Origin: Kordiimonas gwangyangensis DSM 19435 = JCM 12864
GTDB lineage: Bacteria; Pseudomonadota; Alphaproteobacteria; Sphingomonadales; Kordiimonadaceae
Reading direction: 5' to 3'
DNA length: 64,000 nucleotides
Assembly: GCF_000375545.1 (NCBI RefSeq)
Contig: NZ_AQXF01000002.1
Span: 34,704 to 98,703 of the forward strand
Position 1 is the stretch's first letter, and the number at the start of each line of letters is the position of its first letter. Under the pieces are notes generated by a model that was not told the DNA's origin, searched no databases, and worked only from the letters and a program-made list of their open reading frames with translations. Positions 48,343 to 59,289 of this stretch are shown one piece after another. The position numbers were made by a program, and so were the translations under genes.

Positions 48343-49483
48343 AAACGTCTGACGCCAAAGTCTTGAGCGCGAGGCCATAGCCGCCGGGGATCGATGTTGC
48401 GGGCCCACAGAAGATGTCTCGCATTAACGCAAGCGTGCTGGAGCGGCTTTGGAACAAAGGGGTGAGGAAGCGGCTGGCGTAGCGCACATAACGCAGTTGG
48501 CTGCGTCTTGAGCGGACGAAGCCGGAGAGGGCTTCTGCGGTGCCGTCGCAGTGTTCAAGTTGATGCGCGAGTTCATAGGCGTCCAGCAGGGCCATGGAGG
48601 CACCTTGCCCAAGCTGTGGGCTGGTACCGTGGGCTGCGTCACCAATCAACACGGTGTTGGCTGAGACAGGGTGTTTGCACCAGATGTCGCGGTAGACCGC
48701 GTGCACGAAGTTTTCTTTTGCCACAGCAGCCGCTGCATCCCGCGCCTCGGGCCAGATGTCGCCTAGTTCGTCAAGAAAGGCGTCATAGGGCTCATTGTGC
48801 CAATCTGCAGCATCCGCGTTGCATACGCTCCAGTAAAGCGCTGCGTTATGCCCGCTTGCGGTTTTCTGGATGGGCAGCAGACCGACCATCTTTCGGGCGG
48901 CGTCGCAGCGCTGGTGCAAGGTGTCGGGTGACAGACTGCTCGGCAGTGGCACTGTGGTCCACATACAGCCCCACGGGTAGGCAGGGGCCGTGCGGCCAAA
49001 ACGCGCACTTTCCAGCCAATCGCTGCCAGCGCCCGTTGCCACAACGATAATGTCAAACGGCCCGGCTGTGCCGCCATCGGTGACAATATGGTCGTCATCC
49101 AGCGCAGTGATACGAGTGCCGAGTTCAAGCGGAACCTGATCGTCCGCTGCCTTGGCAAGTAGCGCGCCATGCAGATCGGTGCGGGTGACGCCATAGCCGT
49201 GCCGCGCGGGGCCTGAGAGATCGCCATAGTGCAGGTCAAGCAGTTTGTGGCCTGATTTTGTGGTGGAGTGCAGGCGCGTGACTGCAGGCGCGTTTGCAAG
49301 TGCCTCGGCATGCACACCGAGGCGTCTCAGAACTTCCTGCCCGGGTGATTGCAACAAAAGACCTGCGCCGACGGGCTGAGCGCTTGGAAACGCTTCAAAT
49401 ACCGTGACCGTGTGACCGAGCTTTTTGATGAAAATGGCAGCCGCCAGGCCGCCGATGCCTGCGCCGATGATTGCAACTTGCAC
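48308..49483 (-). CDS. FAD-dependent monooxygenase (salicylate-hydroxylase-like)
   Basis: 391 residues from GTG 49483 (GGGGGAA upstream; no ATG nearby). Group A flavoprotein: Rossmann loop VAIIGAGIGGLAAAIF at the start, DG-type motif in the middle, and the late FAD-ribityl site VLIGDAAHGTSPQLGQGAS. The length fits 3-hydroxybenzoate/salicylate-type hydroxylases, but substrate residues cannot be read. Convergent with the hydrolase gene, overlapping by 35 bases at the stop codons. Also near parE, which is 74 bases upstream. Confidence 0.9.
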   Translation of the reverse strand: MQVAIIGAGIGGLAAAIFIKKLGHTVTVFEAFPSAQPVGAGLLLQSPGQEVLRRLGVHAEALANAPAVTRLHSTTKSGHKLLDLHYGDLSGPARHGYGVTRTDLHGALLAKAADDQVPLELGTRITALDDDHIVTDGGTAGPFDIIVVATGAGSDWLESARFGRTAPAYPWGCMWTTVPLPSSLSPDTLHQRCDAARKMVGLLPIQKTASGHNAALYWSVCNADAADWHNEPYDAFLDELGDIWPEARDAAAAVAKENFVHAVYRDIWCKHPVSANTVLIGDAAHGTSPQLGQGASMALLDAYELAHQLEHCDGTAEALSGFVRSRRSQLRYVRYASRFLTPLFQSRSSTLALMRDIFCGPATSIPGGYGLALKTLASDVFTPAIMREERR

Positions 49484-49556
49484 TATGTTTCCCCCAAACG
49501 GACCCTGCGATCATATCGCAGGATGTGCGTTTGGGAAGAGGCAGGTTGCCGCTGGC

Positions 49557-51668
<2,112 letters not shown>

Positions 51669-51679
51669 TCACGGGAGGT

Positions 51680-51694
51680 TTAAAACTTATTTAA
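51680..51694 (+). promoter_or_regulatory. CtrA-type box before the 87-residue orphan gene
   Basis: TTAAAACTTATTTAA is an exact TTAA-N7-TTAA, 48 bases upstream of ATG 51743, a position compatible with direct activation. Confidence 0.5.
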
Positions 51695-51742
51695 GGGGTT
51701 CGGGATAGCTTTAGGCTTACCGCAACTTTCCGGAGGGATGAG

Positions 51743-52006
51743 ATGGAAAAAGCCAACTCAGTAGGTCTGCTAAAACGCCTGTTCAGAGGCGAGGCTGCTG
51801 GCCCGGTTGAGCCCAGCGTGACCATTGGCGCACGTTATATGTCAAAACATCATCATGCTTCCGTATGGGTGGTTGAGCGCATCAGCAGTGTCGGTTCAAG
51901 TACTTACCCGCTGGTAAGCATGTCGCGCGAAGGCCATCCGGACCTCAAGAAAACCGTTTCGCTTGCTGTGATCGAAGAGGGTGAGGATTTCCGTCCCGCC
52001 ATCTGA
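51743..52006 (+). CDS. Small conserved-looking hypothetical protein (87 residues)
   Basis: I do not recognise a family. ATG 51743 has GGAGGGATGAG at a good distance and a bidirectional terminator follows, so this is a complete single-gene unit. A short N-terminal helix (SVGLLKRLFRGE) is followed by a beta-rich body: VTIGARYMSKHHHASVWVVE, YPLVSMSREGHPDLKKTVS and VIEEGEDFRPAI. Charged and soluble; no signal peptide. The upstream CtrA box suggests cell-cycle-linked expression and hence a role in motility, division or polar structures, but this is inference from one motif. Confidence 0.75.
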   Translation: MEKANSVGLLKRLFRGEAAGPVEPSVTIGARYMSKHHHASVWVVERISSVGSSTYPLVSMSREGHPDLKKTVSLAVIEEGEDFRPAI

Positions 52007-52028
52007 AATCGTTGGAGCTGAATACAAA

Positions 52029-52056
52029 AAAAACGACGGGTTTCCGGCGTTTTTTG
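52029..52056. terminator. Bidirectional terminator
   Basis: AAAACG-A-CGG / CCG-G-CGTTTT around a GTTT loop, with T runs on both strands, between the convergent 87- and 182-residue genes. Confidence 0.7.
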
Positions 52057-52080
52057 TTATCGGGATCTGTCTGCGTGGTG

Positions 52081-52629
52081 CTAGTCGAACAGTTTGTCGA
52101 TGTCTGCCTGCGTTTGCGCGCTTTCATCATGCAATGTCAGTTCGTCCGGCGCCTCTGGCAGTTCGATGTCACCCTCAAGCTTGCCGTGAATCACCTGATT
52201 GAGCTTCATCAGAAGGCCTTGGATCGCATCGACGCGAGTGCGGATCAATGTCTGTGCGGCAGGGGTGAAACCGCGCTCGGCCACATTGACAGCTGCCATG
52301 CCGGCAAGCGTGCCTTGGATTAGTTTATCTAGCTCGACACAGATTTTCTCGAACTGCGCACGGATGAGAGACGGTGCAAGCTCGTAAGCCTGTACGGCAA
52401 GTTCTTTGGCCTGAAAACCGCTATCAAGGAAATGCTGCGGGTAACTTTTGGGCGCCCAGTCGGACGCGTCTTCCGCAAGCTCGGGCATGTCGGGAATCAT
52501 CTCAAGGAGCATCACTATCTCATTGTAGTGATTGAGATAATCTGTCGCCAGAAACGTATCTGCGTTGATGTTTGCAGCAGCAAGGCGTGGTTGAATGGCG
52601 GCTTGTTCTGCTGTGTACTCAATCTGCAT
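52081..52629 (-). CDS. Conserved helical protein with a CheZ/FliM-type C-terminal tail
   Basis: 182 residues, mostly helical, no membrane segment. The N-terminal core DTFLATDYLNHYNEIVMLLE and PQHFLDSGFQAKELAVQAYE resembles an uncharacterised alphaproteobacterial family I recognise only by pattern. The extreme C-terminus is QADIDKLFD, preceded by a flexible acidic linker. This matches the shape of short CheY-binding peptides found at the FliM N-terminus (SQxEIDALL) and CheZ C-terminus (DDLLDSLGF). A link to chemotaxis or another receiver protein is therefore suggested, not shown. Confidence 0.7.
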   Translation of the reverse strand: MQIEYTAEQAAIQPRLAAANINADTFLATDYLNHYNEIVMLLEMIPDMPELAEDASDWAPKSYPQHFLDSGFQAKELAVQAYELAPSLIRAQFEKICVELDKLIQGTLAGMAAVNVAERGFTPAAQTLIRTRVDAIQGLLMKLNQVIHGKLEGDIELPEAPDELTLHDESAQTQADIDKLFD

Positions 52630-52764
52630 GAAACTGCTGCCTATCCTTGCCCGTTAATCCCAACCATGCGGCTTTTCCCGGAAAACTGCCGCTAAAGGCC
52701 ACCCTATAGCCGTCGGGTTGTTAAATGGTAAACGGAACGGAATCCATAAAAATAATTTCCAAAG

Positions 52765-52789
52765 AAAAGGGGAGCGACAAGCGCTCCCC
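52765..52789 (-). terminator. Rho-independent terminator after glnA
   Basis: Minus strand: GGGGAGCG, CTTGT loop, CGCTCCCC, then TTTTC. Ends the glnB-glnA transcript. Confidence 0.85.
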
Positions 52790-52812
52790 TCCCTGTGCTA
52801 CTTTTGCAGCAG

Positions 52813-54237
52813 TTATGCGCTGTAGTACATTTCGAACTCTACCGGGTGCGGCGCGAGGTCGAGACGGTTCACTTCTTCCATCTTCAGCTCGATGTAGGCG
52901 CTGATCTGGTCGTCGGTGAATACGTCGCCTTTCTTGAGGAACTCACGGTCGTTGTGGAGTGCTTCAAGCGCTTCACGGAGCGAGCTTGCAACAGTCGGAA
53001 CACCCATCAGTTCTTCAGCCGGCAGTGCATAGAGGTCTTTGTCCATGGCATCACCCGGGTGGATCTTGTTCTCGATACCGTCGATACCAGCCATCAGCAT
53101 GGCTGCGAACGCGAGGTACGGGTTGGCGGTCGCATCCGGGAAGCGAACTTCAACACGCTTTGCTTTCGCGCTGGCGCCATAAGGGATACGGCAGGAAGCG
53201 GAACGGTTGCGTGCGGAGTAAGCGAGCAGAACCGGAGCCTCGAAGCCCGGTACGAGACGCTTGTAGCTATTCGTGGACGGGTTGGTGAAGGCGTTGATTG
53301 CTTTCGCGTGCTTGATGATACCGCCGATATAGTAAAGAGCAGTTTCAGAAAGGTCAGCATAGCCGGAACCCGCGAAAAGCGGCTTGCCGTCGCGCCAGAT
53401 CGACTGGTGGGTGTGCATGCCCGAACCGTTGTCCTGCGCAACCGGCTTCGGCATGAAGGTCGCGGTTTTGCCGTAGGTGTGAGCAACCTGGTGAACGGCG
53501 AACTTGTAGATCTGCACGTTGTCAGCGGTTTGCGTCAGCGTGGAGAACATCATGCCAAGCTCGTGCTGGGAAGCGGCCACTTCGTGGTGGTGCTTGTCCA
53601 TCTTGAGGCCCATTTCCTTGGCGGTTTTAACCATTTCGCCACGGAGGTCTACGCAGCTGTCAACCGGTGCAACCGGGAAGTAGCCGCCTTTTACGCCCGG
53701 ACGGTGACCGTAGTTGCCGCCTTCAAACGCTTTAGCCGTGTTGTACGGGCCTTCAACGTCGTCGATTTCGTACATTGCGCCGCGGTAGCCGCTCGAGAAT
53801 TTCACGTCGTCGAATACGAAGAACTCAGGCTCCGGGCCGAAGTAGGCGGTATCACCAACGCCGGAGAACTTCACATATTCTTCTGCTTTCTTCGCGGTCG
53901 AACGCGGGTCGCGGTCGTACGGCTGGCCAGTTGCCGGATCAAGAATGTCGCAGAATACGATGAGCGTAACATCAGCGGTGAACGGGTCGATCGTTACAGC
54001 GTTGAGGTCAGCTTTGAGGATCATGTCGGACTCGTTGATGGCCTTCCAGCCAGCGATCGAGGAACCGTCGAACATGAAGCCTTCGGTCAGCATGTCTTCG
54101 TCAACAACGTCAGCGGCCATGGTGAGGTGCTGCCACTTGCCCTTGGGGTCAGTGAAGCGCAGGTCAATCCACTCTGCACCTGTTTCTTCAACAAGTTTGA
54201 AGAAGTCGTCGACACTCAGATTGGTATATTTGGACAT
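52813..54237 (-). CDS. glnA: Glutamine synthetase, type I
   Basis: 474 residues. Ligates ammonia and glutamate. Signatures: [33 protein letters not shown], the metal/ATP site [18 protein letters not shown], and the adenylylation loop [11 protein letters not shown] whose Tyr corresponds to Tyr397 of E. coli, so control by GlnE is expected. ATG 54237 has AGGGAAAACGG upstream. It follows glnB by 114 bases in the same direction and is probably read from the sigma-54 promoter before glnB. Confidence 0.98.
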   Translation of the reverse strand: MSKYTNLSVDDFFKLVEETGAEWIDLRFTDPKGKWQHLTMAADVVDEDMLTEGFMFDGSSIAGWKAINESDMILKADLNAVTIDPFTADVTLIVFCDILDPATGQPYDRDPRSTAKKAEEYVKFSGVGDTAYFGPEPEFFVFDDVKFSSGYRGAMYEIDDVEGPYNTAKAFEGGNYGHRPGVKGGYFPVAPVDSCVDLRGEMVKTAKEMGLKMDKHHHEVAASQHELGMMFSTLTQTADNVQIYKFAVHQVAHTYGKTATFMPKPVAQDNGSGMHTHQSIWRDGKPLFAGSGYADLSETALYYIGGIIKHAKAINAFTNPSTNSYKRLVPGFEAPVLLAYSARNRSASCRIPYGASAKAKRVEVRFPDATANPYLAFAAMLMAGIDGIENKIHPGDAMDKDLYALPAEELMGVPTVASSLREALEALHNDREFLKKGDVFTDDQISAYIELKMEEVNRLDLAPHPVEFEMYYSA

Positions 54238-54351
54238 TTCCGTTTTCCCTAGTTTTAAACGACCTTTGCTGAACGACCCGGACAGGCGGCCTCTTGTCCG
54301 CGCGGGGGAGGGGTCAGCAAGATATATTGGCGCGGCGCTTGGCCGGGCCGA

Positions 54352-54705
<354 letters not shown>

Positions 54706-54724
54706 TTATCGTTATGCGCCTGAT

Positions 54725-54743
54725 AAAGCAGGGTTCATGCCAA
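54725..54743 (-). promoter_or_regulatory. Sigma-54 promoter of glnBA
   Basis: Minus strand TTGGCATGAACCCTGCT: -24 GG and -12 GC with exact ten-base spacing. Transcription would begin near 54716, 26 bases before the glnB start. Confidence 0.85.
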
Positions 54744-54817
54744 GGAGCGTGACGCGCAGAAACATGCGATTTCACAAAACTTGGACAGCACTGCTGACTG
54801 TTCTTTGTGCGAAAAGG

Positions 54818-54834
54818 TGCACAAAATTTGTGCA
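54818..54834. promoter_or_regulatory. NtrC-binding site upstream of glnB
   Basis: TGCACAAAATTTGTGCA, a 17-base palindrome matching the NtrC consensus TGCACY-N5-RGTGCA closely, about 110 bases upstream of the expected start of transcription. A weaker GTGCG...GTGCA element abuts it (54807-54820). Confidence 0.8.
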
Positions 54835-54903
54835 ACTGTATGAGCCTTGACCATGCGTTTGTCAGAAAAATGACGCATGGCAAATAAAGTGGAAACTTCA
54901 CGC

Positions 54904-54932
54904 TTGACGAACCGCCACCGATGCGCATAAAC
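54904..54932 (+). promoter_or_regulatory. Candidate sigma-70 promoter of tRNA-His
   Basis: TTGACG, 17-base spacer, ATAAAC, ending 21 bases before the tRNA. Confidence 0.5.
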
Positions 54933-54953
54933 AGGCGCCACATTTTCAGAGAC

Positions 54954-55031
54954 GGCGGGTGTAGCTCAGTTGGTTAGAGCGCCAGTTTGTGGTACTGGAT
55001 GTCGCCGGTTCGAATCCGGTCACTCGCCCCA
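54954..55031 (+). tRNA. tRNA-His (anticodon GTG)
   Basis: Acceptor GCGGGTG/CACTCGC, with the extra G(-1) at 54954 opposite discriminator C, the tRNA-His identity pair. Anticodon GTG in AGTTTGTGGTACT. CCA encoded. Confidence 0.97.
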
Positions 55032-55047
55032 CTCTGAATTTTTTGAA

Positions 55048-55070
55048 GAAGCCCCTTCCGGGGCTTTTTT
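55048..55070 (+). terminator. Rho-independent terminator after tRNA-His
   Basis: AAGCCCC, TTCC loop, GGGGCTTTTTT. Confidence 0.88.
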
Positions 55071-55095
55071 CTTTTGTTACACTGCCCACTGATTC

Positions 55096-55116
55096 TCAGT
55101 CGAATCGCTCGACTGA
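55096..55116. promoter_or_regulatory. 21-bp inverted repeat before nnr
   Basis: TCAGTCGA-ATCGC-TCGACTGA, perfect eight-base arms, 20 bases before the GTG of nnr. The segment ACTGATTCT also occurs twice here as a direct repeat. May be an operator or a translation-controlling hairpin. Confidence 0.4.
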
Positions 55117-55136
55117 TTCTTTATGGGGGATGGGCA

Positions 55137-56624
55137 GTGTCGGGGCTAGCGACCAGCCATATATTATTGTCACCTGAGCAGTCCCGCGCAGCGGACTCCT
55201 GGGCAATCGCCCACGGCACCGACGGGCTCACGCTCATGGAAAATGCAGGCCGCGGCGCGGCAGAAATCATCAGTGACTATATCGGCACAGCCGATGAGTG
55301 CGACGGCGATGTGCTGATCCTTTGTGGTCCCGGCAACAACGGCGGCGACGGCTATGTCATTGCTCGCATTCTTGACGACTGGGGTTACAGCGTCCGTGTG
55401 GTCTCCGTGGTACCGACCGTTGACCTGAAGGGCGACGCGGCAACCATGGCTGTGCGCTGGGAAGGGCCAGTTGAGGGCGCGGAAAAAGTCAGCTTCAAGG
55501 GTGTGTGTGTGGTGGTGGACGCCCTGTTTGGCACGGGCCTTACACGCGCGCTTGAAGGCGATATTGCTGTATTAATAGAGAAGGCGAACCGACAAGACAC
55601 CTTCCGCATCGCGATTGACCTGCCGAGCGGCCTCAATGCTGCAACCGGGCAACCGCTGGGTCCCTGTTTCCATGCGGACGCGACGATCACGTTTTTTACC
55701 AAAAAGCCGGGGCAGGTGATTGCCCCCGGCCGCTTCCTCTGTGGCGGTAGTGAGCATATACATATAGTCGACATTGGTATCGCATCCGAATGCCTTGGCA
55801 AGATCGAGCCCAATACATTTGAAAATGAGCCTTCGCTTTGGGGGCACGCTTTCCCCTACGCGGGCCCTGCGACCCACAAATATCACCGCGGTCATCTTCT
55901 TGTGCTTGGCGGCAAGGAACCGACGCTCGGTGCGTGTCGTCTGGCCAGCATGTCGGCGCTGCGCTCAGGCGCGGGGCTTGTGACGCTTGCCGCGCCAAGC
56001 GAGACCTATTCCATTCAGGCTGCGGCGCTTACAGACGTGATGGTGCGCCGGTTCGATAGCGCTTTCGGTTTCCTCAGCATGGTGGCCGATACCCGTATTA
56101 ATGTAGTCTTGATGGGCCCCGGTGCGGGTGTCAGCGAAAAAACCGCAGAACTTGTGCAGGAAGTGGGCAGCCGTGGCCGCAGCATGGTGCTTGACGCTGA
56201 TGCGCTCACGAGCCTCGTCGGTCGGCTTGATATTCTCAACGGCGATGGCGACGTGGTGCTCACACCCCATGAAGGCGAATTCACGCGGCTGTTCCCGGAT
56301 ATTTCGCTTGAGCGTGACCGTATTTCTGGCGTGCGCGAAGCTGCCGGTAGAACTGGCACTGTCGTTGTGCTCAAGGGTGTTTCCACGCTTATTGCAGCGC
56401 CTGACGGACGCATCGCTATCACAGCGAACGCGCCGGCATGGCTGTCGGTGGGCGGCACGGGAGATGTGCTTTCGGGCATCATCGCCGGGCTTATGGCGCA
56501 GGGAATGCCTGCGTTTGAGGCTTCGTGCGCGGGCGTGTGGCTTCAGGGCGAGGCTGCCATGCGGGCAGGGCGCGGGCTCATTGCATCTGACCTTGTGGAC
56601 CTGCTTCCCGCTGTGCTGCCGTAG
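55137..56624 (+). CDS. nnr: Bifunctional NAD(P)H-hydrate epimerase/dehydratase
   Basis: 495 residues from GTG 55137 (GGGGGATGGG upstream); a TTG at 55074 lies in the tRNA-His terminator and is rejected. Repairs hydrated NAD(P)H. The N-terminal epimerase (about 1-210) has LMENAGRGAAEIIS and CGPGNNGGDGYVIAR; the C-terminal dehydratase has HKYHRGHLLVLGG, LTPHEGEFTRLFPD and GGTGDVLSGIIAGLMAQG. It faces tRNA-Leu downstream without a clear terminator. Confidence 0.95.
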   Translation: MSGLATSHILLSPEQSRAADSWAIAHGTDGLTLMENAGRGAAEIISDYIGTADECDGDVLILCGPGNNGGDGYVIARILDDWGYSVRVVSVVPTVDLKGDAATMAVRWEGPVEGAEKVSFKGVCVVVDALFGTGLTRALEGDIAVLIEKANRQDTFRIAIDLPSGLNAATGQPLGPCFHADATITFFTKKPGQVIAPGRFLCGGSEHIHIVDIGIASECLGKIEPNTFENEPSLWGHAFPYAGPATHKYHRGHLLVLGGKEPTLGACRLASMSALRSGAGLVTLAAPSETYSIQAAALTDVMVRRFDSAFGFLSMVADTRINVVLMGPGAGVSEKTAELVQEVGSRGRSMVLDADALTSLVGRLDILNGDGDVVLTPHEGEFTRLFPDISLERDRISGVREAAGRTGTVVVLKGVSTLIAAPDGRIAITANAPAWLSVGGTGDVLSGIIAGLMAQGMPAFEASCAGVWLQGEAAMRAGRGLIASDLVDLLPAVLP

Positions 56625-56674
56625 GGAAATGTGCTCACAGGGCACGAAACCGTACAATTGGCAAACAAAAACAC

Positions 56675-56702
56675 TTGTGCTCCGCCACGCGCCTGTTATA
56701 AG
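56675..56702 (+). promoter_or_regulatory. Candidate promoter for tRNA-Leu (and perhaps tig)
   Basis: TTGTGC, 16-base spacer, TATAAG, 74 bases before the tRNA. Confidence 0.45.
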
Positions 56703-56775
56703 CCCGTCCAATTCACGTGTAATGAATCCGGTTTAGCCCGCGACCTATCGCTGCGGAATATCCGAGGATTTAAGT

Positions 56776-56860
56776 GCGGGCGTGGCGAAATTGGTAGACG
56801 CACCAGATTTAGGTTCTGGCGTCCTCGGACGTGGGGGTTCAAGTCCCTCCGCCCGCACCA
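56776..56860 (+). tRNA. tRNA-Leu (anticodon TAG)
   Basis: 85 bases with a long variable arm (class II) and encoded CCA. Acceptor GCGGGCG/CGCCCGC; anticodon stem CCAGA/TCTGG around TTTAGGT. The tig gene starts 49 bases further with no terminator in between, so cotranscription is possible. Confidence 0.97.
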
Positions 56861-56909
56861 TCCCTCGGGGTGAACTGGACTGGAAAAGAAAAAGAGAGTT
56901 GGAAGACCC

Positions 56910-58442
56910 ATGCAGATCGAAGAACTGCTGAATGAAGGCCTGAAACGCGAATATAAAGTTGTTGTTGAGGCTTCTGAGCTGGACGCAAAACTTGATGCGG
57001 TACTCGACGAGTTTCGCGCAACCGCACGGATTAAAGGTTTCCGTCCTGGCAAAGCGCCGATTTCGCTCCTGAAGCGTATGCACGGTGAGCGCGCGAAGGG
57101 CCAAGTCCTCAACGAGGCGATGCAGGAATCTTCCACCAAGCTCTTCGAAGAAAAGAAAATCCGTCCGGCACTGCGCCCGGAAGTGGACATGGATCAGTAT
57201 GAAGACGGCAAAAACCTCGAGTACACGCTCAAGGTTGAAGTTCTTCCTGAGATCGACGTAGACGGCTTCAAAGCACCGGCACTTGAGCGTTGGATTGCTG
57301 AAGTTGACGACAAAGACGTCGACGCGTTCGTAGAGCGTATCGCTGGCCAGCAGAAAACCTTCAAGAAAGCCGCCAAGACTGTGAAAGCAGCCGAAGGCGA
57401 CGCTGTTCTGATCGATTTCGTTGGTAGCGTTGACGGCGTTGAGTTCGATGGCGGCAAAGGCGAAGACTACCAGCTTGAGCTGGGTTCTGGTTCCTTCATC
57501 CCGGGCTTTGAAGACCAACTCGTTGGTACCAAAGCTGGTGACGAGACAGTTGTGAAAGTCACTTTCCCGGCTGAGTACCACTCCGAAGCGCTCAAAGGTA
57601 AAGACGCTGAGTTCAAGGTAACGGTGAAGGAAGTTCGCCGTCCGTCGGAAGCGAAGGCTGACGATGAACTCGCGAAGAACCTCGGCTTTGACGACCTCAA
57701 GGGCCTGAAAGAATCGGTCAAGGGTCAGCTCGAGCAAGACAACAAGTCGCTCACTCGTGCACACCTGAAGCGTGGCCTTCTCGATGCACTTGCTGACGAG
57801 TACAGCTTCGACGTACCGGCAGGCATGGTTGACCTCGAGTACCGCCAGATCTGGGAACAGATCAAGCGCGATGCGATCCAGACTGGTGAAGCAAAACCGG
57901 AAGATTTCGACGGTCTTGAAGAGCCTGCTGACAAAGCTGAAGCTGAAGAATTCCGTTCGATCGCAGAACGCCGCGTTCGTCTTGGACTGCTGCTCTCCGA
58001 GATCGGCGTGCAGAACAAGGTTCAGGTAACGCAGGAAGAAGTAAACCGCCGCATCATCGAGGAAGCTCGTCGCTTCCCGGGCCAGGAAGCTCAGGTTTTC
58101 GAATTCTACCAGAAGAACGAAGAAGCCCGCGCTCAGCTCCGTGCTCCGATCTTCGAAGAGAAGGTTGTGGACTTCGTGCTCGAAATGGCTGACCTCAAGG
58201 ACAAGTCCGTAAGCCGTGACGACCTTGAAGCTGCTGTTCGTGCGATCGACGAAGAAGACGCGAACCCGACCAAAGGCAAAAAAGCTGCGCCGAAGAAAAA
58301 AGCTGCAGAGAAAAAGCCTGCTGCCAAGAAAGCTGCGCCGAGAAAGGCTGCTGCTAAGAAGGCAGACGATGCAGAAGAAAAAGCTGCACCGAAGAAAAAG
58401 GCGCCGGCCAAGAAAGCTGCAGCAAAAAAAGCTGACAAATAA
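56910..58442 (+). CDS. tig: Trigger factor with a Lys/Ala-rich C-terminal extension
   Basis: 510 residues against about 430-450 for usual trigger factors. The ribosome-binding loop (IKGFRPGKAPISLLKR, with the FRPGKAP signature), the FKBP-type PPIase domain (DAVLIDFVGSVDGVEFDGGK, LGSGSFIPGFEDQLVG) and the C-terminal helical chaperone domain are all present. Residues 452-510 are made almost wholly of Lys, Ala, Pro and a few acidic residues (AAPKKKAAEKK, PAAKKAAPRKAAAKKA), like a histone-H1 tail. Such tails are also seen in some other alphaproteobacteria. Possible added nucleic-acid or ribosome contact. A good terminator follows. Confidence 0.96.
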   Translation: MQIEELLNEGLKREYKVVVEASELDAKLDAVLDEFRATARIKGFRPGKAPISLLKRMHGERAKGQVLNEAMQESSTKLFEEKKIRPALRPEVDMDQYEDGKNLEYTLKVEVLPEIDVDGFKAPALERWIAEVDDKDVDAFVERIAGQQKTFKKAAKTVKAAEGDAVLIDFVGSVDGVEFDGGKGEDYQLELGSGSFIPGFEDQLVGTKAGDETVVKVTFPAEYHSEALKGKDAEFKVTVKEVRRPSEAKADDELAKNLGFDDLKGLKESVKGQLEQDNKSLTRAHLKRGLLDALADEYSFDVPAGMVDLEYRQIWEQIKRDAIQTGEAKPEDFDGLEEPADKAEAEEFRSIAERRVRLGLLLSEIGVQNKVQVTQEEVNRRIIEEARRFPGQEAQVFEFYQKNEEARAQLRAPIFEEKVVDFVLEMADLKDKSVSRDDLEAAVRAIDEEDANPTKGKKAAPKKKAAEKKPAAKKAAPRKAAAKKADDAEEKAAPKKKAPAKKAAAKKADK

Positions 58443-58463
58443 TCAAACGCACAGTTGCGTGAT

Positions 58464-58490
58464 CAAAGGGGCCTTTTCGGCCCCTTTTTT
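58464..58490 (+). terminator. Rho-independent terminator after tig
   Basis: AAAGGGGCC, TTTTC loop, GGCCCCTTTTTT. Confidence 0.9.
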
Positions 58491-58499
58491 CGTGTCAGC

Positions 58500-58531
58500 C
58501 TTGATGGCGACAGAAAGCTCCCTATCTATTT
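58500..58531 (+). promoter_or_regulatory. Sigma-32-like promoter 1 of clpP
   Basis: CTTGAT, 15-base spacer, CCTATCTATTT. Fits the alphaproteobacterial RpoH pattern (CTTG ... CYTATnT). It would give a leader of about 105 bases. Confidence 0.45.
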
Positions 58532-58582
58532 GTCCCGGCAGCGGGTTATTTCCTTGCCCGCCGTTAGCAACGTTTGCTACAG

Positions 58583-58611
58583 CTTGCCTCAAGACGTGTT
58601 GGCCACATATT
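58583..58611 (+). promoter_or_regulatory. Sigma-32-like promoter 2 of clpP
   Basis: CTTGCC, 14-base spacer, CCACATATT; expected start of transcription about 25 bases before the ATG. Weaker -35 than promoter 1. Confidence 0.4.
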
Positions 58612-58643
58612 CTCACCTCGGCCGAGATTTACTGGAGTGTCAT

Positions 58644-59267
58644 ATGAGCGATATCCTAGAGCCCCTCAAAAGTGCCCTTATTCCGATGGTTGTCGAGCAG
58701 ACAAACCGCGGGGAACGGTCCTATGACATCTACTCTAGGCTCCTGAAGGAACGTATCATCTTCCTCACCGGTCCTGTGGATGACCATATTGCGAGCCTTG
58801 TGGTAGCGCAGCTATTGTTCCTTGAGGCGGATAATCCGAAGAAGGACATCTCCTTCTATATCAACTCGCCGGGTGGAGTCGTGACTGCCGGCCTCGCGAT
58901 GTATGATACCATGCAGTATGTGAGGCCGAAGATCGCCACTATCTGTATCGGGCAGGCCTGCTCGATGGGCTCGCTCCTTCTGGCGGCCGGTGAGCCGGGT
59001 ATGCGCTATGCGCTCCCGAACGCCCGCATCATGATCCACCAGCCTTCTGGTGGTGCACGCGGTCAGGCGGCAGACATTGAAATCCAGGCACGTGAAATCC
59101 TGAAGCTCAGGGAACGCCTGAATAACATCTATGTGAAACACACCGGCCAGAAGCTGGACGCGGTTGAAAAGGCGATGGACCGGGACAACTTCATGTCAGC
59201 TGAAGAAGCGCAGAAGTTTGGCCTCATCGACCATGTTTATACCTCACGCGATGAGGTCGAGGCATAA
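58644..59267 (+). CDS. clpP: ATP-dependent Clp protease proteolytic subunit
   Basis: 207 residues from ATG 58644 with GGAG six bases upstream. The frame is open to 58455 but that part lies over promoter-like DNA and has no family similarity. Catalytic Ser in [14 protein letters not shown], His in [12 protein letters not shown], and Asp in the C-terminal third. Fourteen subunits form the barrel served by ClpX, whose gene is next (104 bases). Confidence 0.97.
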   Translation: MSDILEPLKSALIPMVVEQTNRGERSYDIYSRLLKERIIFLTGPVDDHIASLVVAQLLFLEADNPKKDISFYINSPGGVVTAGLAMYDTMQYVRPKIATICIGQACSMGSLLLAAGEPGMRYALPNARIMIHQPSGGARGQAADIEIQAREILKLRERLNNIYVKHTGQKLDAVEKAMDRDNFMSAEEAQKFGLIDHVYTSRDEVEA

Positions 59268-59289
59268 TCCGCCGATCCGGATTTTGCGT

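Noticed and set aside
52713..52735. Fourth CtrA box near the start of the 182-residue gene
   Set aside because: GTTAAATGGTAAAC has only one TTAA half at the right spacing; too weak.
58455..58643. N-terminal extension of ClpP by 63 residues
   Set aside because: Frame is open by chance across a terminator and promoter-like DNA; ClpP similarity and a good ribosome site begin at 58644.
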